From Chryseobacterium arthrosphaerae (GTDB taxonomy: Bacteria; Bacteroidota; Bacteroidia; Flavobacteriales; Weeksellaceae), in NCBI RefSeq assembly GCF_001684965.1, contig NZ_MAYG01000001.1:744001-808000 (forward strand): 64,000 nucleotides of DNA, given 5' to 3'. Below are positions 53,997 to 63,469 of the stretch, piece by piece. Both the position numbers and the translations under genes were made by a program. A model generated the notes under the pieces. That model was not told where the DNA came from and searched no databases. It saw only the letters and a program-made list of their open reading frames with translations. Each line of letters starts with the position of its first letter. Position 1 is the stretch's first letter.

Positions 53997-55298
53997 ATGA
54001 AACGTAGCCTTACCATTATATTATCCCTTGTATTTGCAGGGATCTCTGCTCAAAATTCAAAGACAATTTTTACTTCTGATATAGACAACTTCTGGAACGC
54101 GTATGATCAGATTAAAAAGACTGATGATTTTTCTAAAAAGGTGAATCTGATCAACGAACTTTACATCAGCAAAGGAACCAAAGGGCTTAAAGCATTTATG
54201 AAAGCCAGAGATTATAATGATACGGCGTATGTAAAACTGATCGATGAATATCCGAAATTCTGGAATTCAGTAAGACCCAATACACTGACCGTACAACAGA
54301 AGAATAAAGAACTTAATGATGCTGTAGACCATTTAAAACAAATCTATCCTGAGCTGAGAGAAGCAGGCATGTACTTCACAATAGGTGCACTTGGAGCAGG
54401 GGGAACTACAGTTGAGAACATGGTATTGGTAGGAGCAGAAATAGGAACAGGAACTCCTGATACAGATACTTCCGAATTTAAGGATGACTGGCTGAAAACT
54501 CTTTTTGCAGCACAGTCTTTAGACAATATTGTATCATTGAACATTCATGAATATATCCATACCCAGCAGAATGGCTACAGCAAAACCGTTTTAGGAGCTT
54601 CCATTAAAGAAGGTTCATGTGACTTTATTGCTGAACTGGCAGTTCAGAGACCTTTGCAGACAAAATATCTGACTTACGGAAACGCACACGCATCCCAGAT
54701 CAAAGATCAGTTTAAAAAAGAAATGTTCACCGACAGGCTTTCAAACTGGCTGAATAATGGACGGAAAAAAGGTGAAAGTGCAGAGTTAGGGTATTATATA
54801 GGATATGAAATCTGTAAATCCTATTATCAGAATGCAAAAGATAAAAAACAGGCCGTAAAAGATATTATTGAGCTGAATTATAGTGACGAAAAAGCAGTAG
54901 AGTACTTCCTGAAGAAATCAAAATTTTTCAGCGAAAAGATTGATAAGGTAAAGCTGATCAAAGAATACCATGATCATCTGCTGACCGTGGTAAAAACAGA
55001 TCCAGAAAACGGAGCTGTCAATATAAATCCGGATACCAAGGAGATAAAAATCACTTTTTCAAAAGAAATCGTCCCGAATAAATATTCCATAAGCCTTTCG
55101 GATAAAGGAAAAGAGAATTTCCCCATTACGAAGATAACAGGTTTGGAGAACAACGATAAGACACTGGTCCTGTCCATGGATCTGAAGCCCGGTAAGGAGT
55201 ATGAATTTGTTCTCACCAATAAAACCTTTGAATCTAAAGACGGTTATCCACTGAAAGATGAAAGATTCATTGTGAAATTTCAGACAAAGGCTCAGTAA
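53997..55298 (+). CDS. Secreted zinc-peptidase-like protein with Ig-like domain
   Basis: A 433-residue protein with signal peptide (…GISAQ). The central part has HEYIH (near residue 182), an HExxH zinc motif, with a possible third ligand in the EGSCDF segment about 22 residues later. The C-terminal Ig-like domain of the Big_5 / SbsA type covers about 330-430 (TDPENGAVNINPDTKEIKITFSKEI). It is similar to DUF2268-type gluzincins but not a known enzyme. It precedes an M1 aminopeptidase gene by 115 bases. Proteolytic activity is inferred from the motif only. Confidence 0.75.
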   Translation: MKRSLTIILSLVFAGISAQNSKTIFTSDIDNFWNAYDQIKKTDDFSKKVNLINELYISKGTKGLKAFMKARDYNDTAYVKLIDEYPKFWNSVRPNTLTVQQKNKELNDAVDHLKQIYPELREAGMYFTIGALGAGGTTVENMVLVGAEIGTGTPDTDTSEFKDDWLKTLFAAQSLDNIVSLNIHEYIHTQQNGYSKTVLGASIKEGSCDFIAELAVQRPLQTKYLTYGNAHASQIKDQFKKEMFTDRLSNWLNNGRKKGESAELGYYIGYEICKSYYQNAKDKKQAVKDIIELNYSDEKAVEYFLKKSKFFSEKIDKVKLIKEYHDHLLTVVKTDPENGAVNINPDTKEIKITFSKEIVPNKYSISLSDKGKENFPITKITGLENNDKTLVLSMDLKPGKEYEFVLTNKTFESKDGYPLKDERFIVKFQTKAQ

Positions 55299-55401
55299 AG
55301 CTGATTAGGCCAATGCATTTTGAGCATTATGTGCAGGGTTTCCTGAGTGAAACCGAGAGTTTTCAAAGGTAACAATCAGTGTAGAATTCCGATTCTATTC
55401 T

Positions 55402-55409
55402 TATATTTG
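55402..55409 (+). promoter_or_regulatory. -7-like element just before the M1 peptidase gene
   Basis: TATATTTG, 4 bases before the ATG at 55414, so any transcript would be leaderless or nearly so. No TTG is at the right distance, so it may be chance. Confidence 0.3.
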
Positions 55410-55413
55410 ATCT

Positions 55414-57978
55414 ATGAAAACAGGTTTACTCGCATTATCTTTTGCCATTGTGAGCAGCGGATACCTTGCACAGATGAAATCGCTGCCCAAATTGGAATCC
55501 GGGGTTTCTTATGAATTGGCACAGTTTAGAAAAAGTGTATTAAGTGATATCAAATATCAGCTCGATCTGAAGATCCCCGAAAGTAAATCAGAAAGGATCT
55601 CAGGAACGGAAGTCCTGTCTTTCAATTATAAAAAACAAAATGAAGCCCCATTACTGATCGATTTCAAGGAAGAGGCCGCTTCATTGGTATCCGTGGCTGT
55701 AAACGGAAAAGTGACAAAGCCTGTATTTCAAAATGAACATATCATCATTGATGCCCAATACCTGAAATCAGGATTGAATCAGGTTCATTTTACCTTTCTT
55801 GCAGGGAACGGAGCCCTGAACAGACGGGAAGGGTATCTCTATACATTATTTGTTCCGGACCGTGCCCGGACCATGTTCCCGTGTTTTGATCAGCCCAACC
55901 TGAAAGCCAACTATTCCTTAACCTTAACGATTCCTGAGAAATGGAATGCCATTGCCAATGGAAAACTTAAAGAAACCAGGGCGCAGAAAGGAACAAAAAC
56001 CCTTTATTTTGAAACATCAGATCTGATTCCTACTTATTTATTTTCCTTTGCTGCCGGAGACTTTAAAGCCTTTACAGACAAAATTGACAGGCAGGATTCC
56101 AGAATTTTATACCGTGAAACAGATTCTGCAAAGATCACAAACAGCATGGATTCGGTTTTTACTCTGTACAGGAATTCCCTTGACTATTTTGAAAAATGGA
56201 CGCAGATTCCGCATCCCTTTCAAAAGCATGGAATGGTAGCGGTTCCGGATTTTCAGTTTGGCGGAATGGAACATCCGGGAGCAATCCTGTTTCAGAATTC
56301 TACCTTATTTTTAGATAAAAATGCTACCCAGAATCAGCTCAACAACCGTTCCAACCTGATAGCCCATGAAGTGGCTCATCTCTGGTTCGGGGATATGGTT
56401 ACCATGGATTGGTTCAATGATGTTTGGATGAAGGAAGTTTTTGCCAACTTTATGGCAGATAAAAGCACAGGAGCGGCTTCGGATAAAAGTGTTTATGACC
56501 TTAAGTTCCTGACCACACACTTTCCTGCCGCTTATTCGGTAGACCGTACCCTGGGAGCTAATCCGATAAGACAGGTGCTGGATAATCTGCAGAATGCAGG
56601 TATGATGTACGGACCTATTATTTACAGCAAAGCACCTATTATGATGCGCCAGCTGGAATTACTGACCGGAGAGGAAAATTTCAGAAAAGGAATAGGAGAG
56701 TACCTTAAAAAATATGCTTACAGCAACGCAACCTGGCCGGATCTCATTGATATTCTGGACCGTCGTACCCGGGAAGACCTCCAAAGCTGGAATAAAGTAT
56801 GGGTCAATGATCCGGGAAGACCTGTGGTAGAATACCAGGTGAAGTATAAAGGAGATAAAATAGAAAATTTTACGGTTTCCCAACATCCGGAATATGGAAA
56901 AGAACAGAAAAGCTGGCCGCAGGAATTTGAGATCAGCTTGTTTTATCCGGACCGTACTGAAAAAATAGATGTAAAGCTGTCCGGAATGCAGAAGGAGATC
57001 CCTGAACTGAAAGGAAAAGCAAAACCACTTTTTATTTTACAGAATTCTTCCGGGATAGGATATGGGGTGTTCAGCATTGATGTAAAAGCCATGTCAAACT
57101 TTTCACTGATCAAAGATCCTGTAAGCCGTGCAAGTGCCTATATTTCGTTATATGAAAATATGCTGGGAGGCAGGTCGGTGTCACCGGAAGAAGCATTGCA
57201 GTTTTTTGCGGAGCAGCTGCAAAAAGAAACCACAGAACTGAATGTCCGCCTCATAGCGGGTTATATTTCCACGATCTATTGGGAATTTTTACCGGAAAGC
57301 AAAAGACTGAAAATATCTGACACTTTAGAAAATACGGTATGGCAGGCATTACAAACCCAAACGGCAAAGAATAATAAGAAAATCCTTTTCGATTGCTATC
57401 AGGGAATTTTTCAGTCTCAGCAGGCATACAATACCCTGTACAAGATCTGGGAATCAAAGGTAACCCCTCAGGATGTTTCTCTCAATGATGAGGATTTCAC
57501 CAATCTTGCCCTTTCCTTATCATTGCGCAGTAAGGAGAATAAGGATTTATTACAGAAACAGCTTGACAGAATTACGAATACGGACAGGATCAACCGTTTT
57601 AAGATCATTATGAAAGCAGCTTCATCAGATCAGAAAACACGTGATGAATTCTTTAATGGTCTGGTACAGAAAGAGAACAGGGCCAACGAGTCGGCGGTGG
57701 GAGCAGCTTTGGGATATTTACACCATCCGCTGAGACAGCAGACCTCTATCCATTACCTTCCGGAAAGCTTAGAATTATTACAGGAGATCCAGAAAACAGG
57801 AGCTATCTTTTTCCCGGACAACTGGCTTCGTTCCACATTTGGAAATTATCAGGATCCGAAGGCTCTTGAATCGGTCAATCAGTTTCTTATGAAAAACCCG
57901 GATTATAATGCCATTCTTAAAAATAAAATATTACAGGCAACGGATAACCTGAAGAGGGCCCAAATACTTGTAAAATAA
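55414..57978 (+). CDS. M1 family metallopeptidase (aminopeptidase)
   Basis: An 854-residue secreted aminopeptidase with a signal peptide (…SSGYLAQ). The zinc motif HEVAHLWFGD (near residue 317) is followed 18 residues later by the Glu of KEVFANF. The exopeptidase motif is GGMEHPG (near 289), in place of the common GAMEN. The C-terminal helical domain covers about 530-850. It would remove N-terminal residues from peptides in the periplasm or at the surface. It follows a putative zinc-peptidase gene by 115 bases. Confidence 0.95.
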   Translation: MKTGLLALSFAIVSSGYLAQMKSLPKLESGVSYELAQFRKSVLSDIKYQLDLKIPESKSERISGTEVLSFNYKKQNEAPLLIDFKEEAASLVSVAVNGKVTKPVFQNEHIIIDAQYLKSGLNQVHFTFLAGNGALNRREGYLYTLFVPDRARTMFPCFDQPNLKANYSLTLTIPEKWNAIANGKLKETRAQKGTKTLYFETSDLIPTYLFSFAAGDFKAFTDKIDRQDSRILYRETDSAKITNSMDSVFTLYRNSLDYFEKWTQIPHPFQKHGMVAVPDFQFGGMEHPGAILFQNSTLFLDKNATQNQLNNRSNLIAHEVAHLWFGDMVTMDWFNDVWMKEVFANFMADKSTGAASDKSVYDLKFLTTHFPAAYSVDRTLGANPIRQVLDNLQNAGMMYGPIIYSKAPIMMRQLELLTGEENFRKGIGEYLKKYAYSNATWPDLIDILDRRTREDLQSWNKVWVNDPGRPVVEYQVKYKGDKIENFTVSQHPEYGKEQKSWPQEFEISLFYPDRTEKIDVKLSGMQKEIPELKGKAKPLFILQNSSGIGYGVFSIDVKAMSNFSLIKDPVSRASAYISLYENMLGGRSVSPEEALQFFAEQLQKETTELNVRLIAGYISTIYWEFLPESKRLKISDTLENTVWQALQTQTAKNNKKILFDCYQGIFQSQQAYNTLYKIWESKVTPQDVSLNDEDFTNLALSLSLRSKENKDLLQKQLDRITNTDRINRFKIIMKAASSDQKTRDEFFNGLVQKENRANESAVGAALGYLHHPLRQQTSIHYLPESLELLQEIQKTGAIFFPDNWLRSTFGNYQDPKALESVNQFLMKNPDYNAILKNKILQATDNLKRAQILVK

Positions 57979-58055
57979 AACTTTTCTGTAAAATATTGAC
58001 AACTCTGAAGTTTAGATTTAACAGGGATTTTCATAGCGGAAAATCATTGAAAAAA

Positions 58056-58101
58056 CTATGTAACTATGTGGTTAAAAACATTCAACCAAATAGTTACATA
58101 G
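58056..58101. repeat. Intergenic 18-bp inverted repeat
   Basis: CTATGTAACTATGTGGTT and its complement (17 of 18) with a 10-base loop. A related half-copy is at 39499-39518. No T run follows, so it is not a typical terminator. Confidence 0.6.
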
Positions 58102-58206
58102 AATATAAGCATAAAAATTAAATGAAACTTTGCTGTGGCCTGATAAAGTTTCAGTTTTTGTGACTCCCTGGAAAATGGTTATATTCGGCTTCATAAAAAA
58201 AATGAT

Positions 58207-59703
58207 ATGCAAGTATATGAAGCGGTTTCTGTGGGGCTGTACCTTTTGCTGATGATAGGTATAGGCATTTATTCTTATAGAAAATCAACAAGTAATTCAG
58301 AAGAATTTTTAATAGGCGGGCGGAAAATGGGAGCTGCGGTTACAGCATTGTCTGCCGGTGCTGCCGATATGAGCGGATGGCTCCTGATGGGAGTTCCGGG
58401 AGCAATGTATCTGGCCGGGATCTCAAGCTCGTGGATCGCTATAGGCTTAACGATTGGAGCTTATCTCAACTATATTATTGTGGCACCAAGGCTCAGGATT
58501 TATACAGAAGTAGCTCAGAACGCCATTACATTACCCGTATTTTTTGAAAACAGATTTAAAAATAAAAACCACCTTTTAAAAATTACATCATCTGTTTTTA
58601 TTCTGGTATTCTTTACACTGTATACCTCTGCAGGAATGGTGTCCGGAGGGAAGCTTTTTGAATCGGCTTTCGGAATGGATTATACCCTTGGTTTACTTCT
58701 CACAAGCCTGGTCGTCGTATTGTACACTTTTTTAGGCGGATTCCTGGCGGTGAGCCTTACCGATTTCGTACAGGGTACCATTATGGTGCTGGCGCTGGTA
58801 ATTGTTCCTATTGTAGCGATTACCCAGATCGGAAGCATAGGGGAGACTTTTTCATTGATTGAAGCGAAAGACCCCAAATACCTGGATCTTTTCAGAGGAA
58901 CAACAACGGTGAGCATTGTCTCTTTGCTGGCCTGGGGGTTAGGCTATTGCGGGCAGCCCCATATTCTCGTACGCTTTATGGCAATTGATAAACCTAAAGA
59001 TCTGGTTAAAGCAAGAAGAATCGGGATTACCTGGATGATCTTTACAGTTGCCGGAGCATTGGCTATAGGTCTGGTAGGAATTGCTTACCTGCAGAAATTT
59101 GATATGGAAACGATGCTGAAGTTTGATGGTTCCAAGACCGAAGCCGAAACTATTTTCATTTATTTCTCCCGTATTTTGTTCCATCCGTTTATTGCGGGTT
59201 TCCTACTTACGGCAATTCTGGCTGCGGTGATGAGTACTATTTCTTCCCAGTTACTGGTAACTTCCAGTTCATTAACCGAAGATATTTATAAAGCTTTTCT
59301 GAATAAAAAAGCAACTCCAAAACAATTGCTTACAGCCAGCAGAATCTCCGTTTTGCTAGTGGCTGCTATTGCTGTCCTGTTATCACTGAACCCTAAAGAC
59401 AGCATCCTAAACCTGGTAGGAAATGCCTGGGCAGGTTTTGGTTCAGCATTCGGACCACTGATTTTATTGTCACTGTTATGGAAAAAAACAACCTGGCAGG
59501 GTGGCTTTGCAGGAATGATGGTAGGCGGAATAACAGTACTGGCATGGGTATACCTTCAGCATCCGCTGAAAAACTGGTATGAAATAATCCCTGGATTTAC
59601 CCTTTCATTAATCACCAATATTATTGTTTCTCTGTTAACCTACAAACCTGATGCAGTGATTGAAAGTGAATTTGATGAAATGAAAAAAATTATGCAGGAA
59701 TAA
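58207..59703 (+). CDS. putP: Sodium/proline symporter (PutP)
   Basis: A 498-residue sodium:solute symporter with about 13 membrane helices. It has the SSS-family sodium-site features in GAADMSGWLLMGVPGA near residue 52 and VMSTISSQLLVTSSSLTEDIYK near 340, strongly matching PutP. It imports proline with Na+. No proline dehydrogenase is adjacent. It ends 31 bases before a terminator. Confidence 0.93.
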   Translation: MQVYEAVSVGLYLLLMIGIGIYSYRKSTSNSEEFLIGGRKMGAAVTALSAGAADMSGWLLMGVPGAMYLAGISSSWIAIGLTIGAYLNYIIVAPRLRIYTEVAQNAITLPVFFENRFKNKNHLLKITSSVFILVFFTLYTSAGMVSGGKLFESAFGMDYTLGLLLTSLVVVLYTFLGGFLAVSLTDFVQGTIMVLALVIVPIVAITQIGSIGETFSLIEAKDPKYLDLFRGTTTVSIVSLLAWGLGYCGQPHILVRFMAIDKPKDLVKARRIGITWMIFTVAGALAIGLVGIAYLQKFDMETMLKFDGSKTEAETIFIYFSRILFHPFIAGFLLTAILAAVMSTISSQLLVTSSSLTEDIYKAFLNKKATPKQLLTASRISVLLVAAIAVLLSLNPKDSILNLVGNAWAGFGSAFGPLILLSLLWKKTTWQGGFAGMMVGGITVLAWVYLQHPLKNWYEIIPGFTLSLITNIIVSLLTYKPDAVIESEFDEMKKIMQE

Positions 59704-59734
59704 AATTGATATTCTATCGACTCTGAAATAAAAC

Positions 59735-59770
59735 AAACCCTTGCCGTTGAGCGAGGGTTTACTATTTTTC
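59735..59770 (+). terminator. Rho-independent terminator after putP
   Basis: AAACCCTTGC / GCGAGGGTTT, 10-bp stem (one G-T) with 6-base loop, followed by T-rich sequence. Confidence 0.82.
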
Positions 59771-59938
59771 TGAAGAGATTTTTAATTATCTTTAAAAGAA
59801 GGGACCTGCTGGAATTCTCGTACTTTTATCAACAGTATAAAAAAGCAGAATATCATAAAAACAGTTAAATAATCCCCGGTTATTCCTGAATAAGTTGGCA
59901 AATTCATATTATTGTAGAAGAGAATATCAGGATCCCTT

Positions 59939-60850
59939 TTGAAAAAACTAATCAATCATTTTAAATTCAGGCTCAGCCAGAGCTTCAGACTTTTAAACCT
60001 CAATCCCCGGGCAAGTATACCTGCATTGCTCATTTTTATTATTTTAATAGTAATGAAGCTGCCGGAAAGCTATTATTATCCGCCTTTATTTTTTATACTC
60101 ACATTGCTGTTTCATTATGAAAGAAAAGATATTCCTTTTCTGAAAAAAGTTTTTGTAAGCAGCTGGAGGTGGGTTGTTGGGCTTGAGGCGGCATGTATTT
60201 ACAGCGTTTTACTGTTGGGAAATATCCATTATCAGTTTGAGAAAACAGGCGGGGTTTGCTTTCTTCTGATCGCTTTATCAGGATTTCTGACACCCGGCGC
60301 AGTAACTTTACCTGCCTGGAAATGGAATTTTATCCCTGAAGATCTGTTTGAATGGAAAAGCTTTCTGAGAAAAAATAGCTGGATGGCAGTTTTGGGATGG
60401 ATGGTTGTCCTGCTTTCCTGTTATCATCCGGCATCGTTAATTCTTGCAGGGGTTTTTGCACTTGATTATGTATCGCATATCTACGAGCCCAACGAAAATA
60501 AAGAAATGCTGGCCATGTATTTCAGGAAATATACCTTAAAAGAGAAGATCAGGAGGAATTCATTGTTTTTCAATGGACTGCTTTTACCTGCCTACTGCCT
60601 GTTTATGATCCTGAATCCGGCCGAAAGTTTATATGTGCTGTATTATTTTGCTTTTATGAACCTCTATTTTTTACTGATTCTCACCAGAAAATACAAAAAA
60701 TACCACTATAAAGAAAAAAACAATTATTACAATATGGGCGTTTACTTTGAATATTTCATTTGCAGTATGACCATTATTCCTGCCATACTGCTGTTGAAAA
60801 ACAATATAAAGGATGCCGGACAAAATATCAGAACCTATGCTGGAGATTAA
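59939..60850 (+). CDS. Membrane protein, probable ABC permease partner
   Basis: A 303-residue protein with about seven hydrophobic helices (for example near 25-42, 48-60, 78-97, 100-120, 143-163, 205-225 and 265-285). The start is a TTG at 59939; an ATG exists only at codon 39, inside a membrane helix, so TTG is kept. It overlaps the ABC ATPase gene by 14 bases, which suggests it is the transmembrane partner, though it lacks recognisable ABC-2 permease motifs. Substrate unknown. Confidence 0.7.
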   Translation: MKKLINHFKFRLSQSFRLLNLNPRASIPALLIFIILIVMKLPESYYYPPLFFILTLLFHYERKDIPFLKKVFVSSWRWVVGLEAACIYSVLLLGNIHYQFEKTGGVCFLLIALSGFLTPGAVTLPAWKWNFIPEDLFEWKSFLRKNSWMAVLGWMVVLLSCYHPASLILAGVFALDYVSHIYEPNENKEMLAMYFRKYTLKEKIRRNSLFFNGLLLPAYCLFMILNPAESLYVLYYFAFMNLYFLLILTRKYKKYHYKEKNNYYNMGVYFEYFICSMTIIPAILLLKNNIKDAGQNIRTYAGD

Positions 60851-61472
60851 AAACATCAATGTAGAATTTAAAAACCAAAAAGTATTGAACGGTCTTCATT
60901 TATCCATAGAAGAAGGCTGTATATTGGGAATACTTGGAAAAAACGGAGCAGGGAAGACCACTTTATTTGAATCATTATACCAGACTCTGAAATTCTCAGG
61001 AAGCATTACCTGGAAGAATGAGCGTTTGCAGAGGAAAATGATCTCTTATCTGGAAACAGAAAATTATTTTTATCCTTATATCACAGGCGAAGAGTATCTG
61101 GCCTATTTTACTTCTGGAAAAGAAGCTGACATCACAGAGATCATCAAAAAATTCAACCTTCCGCTGAAAAAATATGTACAGTACTATTCCAGTGGGATGA
61201 AGAAAAAGCTGGCACTAATAGGAATGCTCATGCTGGACAAACCTATTAATATTCTGGATGAACCTTTCAACGGAGTAGATTTTGAAGGTGTTCATATTCT
61301 GTATGATATCATCAGTCAGTTGAAATCTGAGAATAAAATAGTGATTGTGAGTTCCCATATCATTGAAACCCTTTTTCATACCTGTGACAAAATAGCGGTG
61401 CTGCAGAACGGTAAAATTGAGAGAATATATGATAAAGAAGACTTCGGCCAGCTGGCTACACTTAAATTTTAA
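60837..61472 (+). CDS. ABC transporter ATP-binding protein
   Basis: A 211-residue ABC ATPase. Walker A is GILGKNGAGKTT (near residue 33), the signature SSGMKKKLAL (near 121), Walker B INILDEP (near 143) and the H-loop SSHIIETL (near 177). Its length fits a single-domain ATPase for an ABC-2-type exporter. The start chosen (60837) overlaps the membrane protein gene by 14 bases; an ATG at 60813 is also possible. Confidence 0.92.
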   Translation: MLEIKNINVEFKNQKVLNGLHLSIEEGCILGILGKNGAGKTTLFESLYQTLKFSGSITWKNERLQRKMISYLETENYFYPYITGEEYLAYFTSGKEADITEIIKKFNLPLKKYVQYYSSGMKKKLALIGMLMLDKPINILDEPFNGVDFEGVHILYDIISQLKSENKIVIVSSHIIETLFHTCDKIAVLQNGKIERIYDKEDFGQLATLKF

Positions 61473-61511
61473 AAAGAAATATTGACGTCTGCTTAATGTA
61501 AACCATTCAAA

Positions 61512-62090
61512 ATGAAATATAAAACCTATCCGCTATACATCATCACCGGTGGCCCCGGAGCTGGAAAAACAACATTACTGAATGAGCTGGAAAGCATCGG
61601 ATATCGTACCGTACCGGAAGAAGGACGGAGGATTATCAAAGAACAGATTCTGGTGAATGGAGAAGGCCTGCCGTGGATGAATAAAAAACTTTTTGGAGAG
61701 CTGATGTTTGAGGCTTCAGTAAGATCCTATCAGGAAGTGATGGAAACCGGTAGTTCCGGACCCGTTTTCTTTGACCGTGGAATACTGGATTCCATTGGAT
61801 ATCTCAGATTGGAAAATATTCCTGTTCCTGAGGAGATGACCACAATAGCCCGGGAAATGATCTATCATAAGAATGTATTTATTCTTCCGCCCTGGAGAGA
61901 AATTTATGAAAATGATCCGGAAAGAAAACAAAACTTTGAAGAAGCTGTTTCCACTTACCAACATATGAAAGAAATCTATCTGGAGTACGGTTATCATCTG
62001 ATTGAAGTTCCTGAAGTTCCGGTAGAAAAAAGAGCTGGATTTATCCTTGAGATCATTGAAGCTGATTATACTGAATTGAATATTTTATAA
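61512..62090 (+). CDS. AAA family NTPase (AAA_28-like)
   Basis: A 192-residue P-loop protein. Walker A GGPGAGKTTL is at residues 12-21. FFDRGILDSIGY near 86 resembles the Walker B and substrate region of AAA_28 proteins, which may be small kinases. It lies 39 bases after the ABC ATPase gene and before a DUF6624 gene. Substrate unknown. Confidence 0.88.
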   Translation: MKYKTYPLYIITGGPGAGKTTLLNELESIGYRTVPEEGRRIIKEQILVNGEGLPWMNKKLFGELMFEASVRSYQEVMETGSSGPVFFDRGILDSIGYLRLENIPVPEEMTTIAREMIYHKNVFILPPWREIYENDPERKQNFEEAVSTYQHMKEIYLEYGYHLIEVPEVPVEKRAGFILEIIEADYTELNIL

Positions 62091-62120
62091 CTTGTATCAT
62101 TAAAAGTACTGAAATGAAAA

Positions 62121-62681
62121 ATGAATGACACACTGGCAAAAGAACTGACAGAACGGGCGGGTCATGATTTAGCCATAAGAGAAGAACTGTTGGCGGCGGG
62201 AAAACTTTCTGAAGGCTATCATCCCGAAATGGAAAAAGTCCATCGGGAAAATGCAAAACGACTGCGTGAAATTATTGCAGACATAGGCTTTCCCACCATT
62301 TCAAAAGTAGGTGAGAAGGGCAGTGATGCTGCATGGCTTATCATCCAGCATTCCATTGGTGAACCTGATTTTATGAAACAATGCTATCAGATGATGGAAG
62401 AACATTCCGGTGATATCAATCCCAAAAACAAAGCCTTTCTATATGACAGAATAAAGGTTTTTGAAAGCAAACCTCAAAAATACGGTACCCAGTTGACAGC
62501 CAATGGAGTCCCTTTCCCGGTAGAAAATAAAGAACAGCTGAATAAAGTACGCAAAAAAGTAAACCTTCATGAATTCTCACAGGAAGAAATCAACAGCATT
62601 CCTGAACCGGACCGAATTCCTGAAATAGAAGCTGCTGACAGTGGATATACAGTCTGGAGAAAGAAAGTAGGCTGGCTTTGA
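62121..62681 (+). CDS. DUF6624 domain-containing protein
   Basis: A 186-residue soluble protein with the DUF6624 pattern: AAWLIIQHSIGEPDF near residue 74, FLYDRIKVFESKPQKYGTQ near 110. The His and Gln/Lys residues in these segments are conserved in the family. Function unknown. It lies 30 bases after the NTPase gene. Confidence 0.85.
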   Translation: MNDTLAKELTERAGHDLAIREELLAAGKLSEGYHPEMEKVHRENAKRLREIIADIGFPTISKVGEKGSDAAWLIIQHSIGEPDFMKQCYQMMEEHSGDINPKNKAFLYDRIKVFESKPQKYGTQLTANGVPFPVENKEQLNKVRKKVNLHEFSQEEINSIPEPDRIPEIEAADSGYTVWRKKVGWL

Positions 62682-62733
62682 AAGTAAACGAATAGCTGCT
62701 TTAGCAATAAAATGGGATTTTTTTATATTTTTA

Positions 62734-63360
62734 ATGACAGTATCAATTTTTACTATGGAACAGGAATCCGAACATATCTATGCAGAGACTTTAATTTCTT
62801 ACTTTAATCATATAATTCCGTTAAATAAAGAGGAAATTAATTTAGTCAATGACTATTTTAAACCAAGGCTTTATCGTAAGCGCCAGTATATTTTACAGGA
62901 AGGAGATGTGTGTAAACAATTCAATTTTGTGGTGAAGGGCTGCTTGCGCACCTACAGGATTGATAAAAAAGGAAACATGCATATCCTGCAGTTTGCTACA
63001 GAAAATTGGTGGACTATGGATATCGCAAGTTTTCATGAAAAAAAACCTTCCGGTTTGAATATTGAGGCTGTTGAAGATACCGTTGTTCTGCAGATTAATT
63101 ATCAGGATCTTATTCAGTTATATCGGAAAGCCGGTAAATTTGACCGTATTTTTCGGGTCCTGATAGAAAATGCATATGTCACTTTACAAAATCGGCTGCT
63201 TGAAAATATCAGTTCTACTGCGGAAGAACGGTATACTACATTTCTGGAGGTTTATCCCCATTTACTTAACCGTTTACCGCAAATACAGATTGCGTCATTC
63301 ATAGGGGTAACACCGGAATTTCTAAGCAGGCTCAGAAATAAACGCGTTAAAAATAAATAA
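62734..63360 (+). CDS. Crp/Fnr family transcriptional regulator
   Basis: A 208-residue regulator. The cNMP-binding-like barrel is at about 35-135 (YILQEGDVCKQFNFVVKGCLRTY), and the C-terminal HTH_Crp is at about 168-207 (QIQIASFIGVTPEFLSRLRNK). An alternative ATG is at 62755. Two 18-bp direct repeats and the promoter of the next gene lie immediately after it, so it may control that gene. Confidence 0.88.
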   Translation: MTVSIFTMEQESEHIYAETLISYFNHIIPLNKEEINLVNDYFKPRLYRKRQYILQEGDVCKQFNFVVKGCLRTYRIDKKGNMHILQFATENWWTMDIASFHEKKPSGLNIEAVEDTVVLQINYQDLIQLYRKAGKFDRIFRVLIENAYVTLQNRLLENISSTAEERYTTFLEVYPHLLNRLPQIQIASFIGVTPEFLSRLRNKRVKNK

Positions 63361-63361
63361 T

Positions 63362-63403
63362 CTTAAACCAGATCAATGGTATTTCTTAAACCAGGTCATT
63401 GGA
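63362..63403. promoter_or_regulatory. Two direct repeats with internal dyad, candidate operator
   Basis: CTTAAACCAGATCAATGG (63362-63379) and CTTAAACCAGGTCATTGG (63386-63403) are 16 of 18 identical and 24 bases apart. Each contains CCA-N6-TGG. The second overlaps the -33 TTG of the next gene. Confidence 0.6.
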
Positions 63404-63430
63404 TCAGGACATTCCGGTAAAATAAATTTG
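63399..63430 (+). promoter_or_regulatory. Promoter of the NADP-binding protein gene
   Basis: TTG (63399-63401), 21-base spacer, TAAATTTG (63423-63430), 39 bases before the start codon. Confidence 0.72.
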
Positions 63431-63469
63431 TGGTGTTAAAACATAATTGTATAACTAAAAATAAATAAT

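Noticed and set aside
55402..55409. Leaderless promoter of the M1 peptidase gene
   Set aside because: Good -7 element but no TTG -33 at the expected distance; listed as a weak site only.
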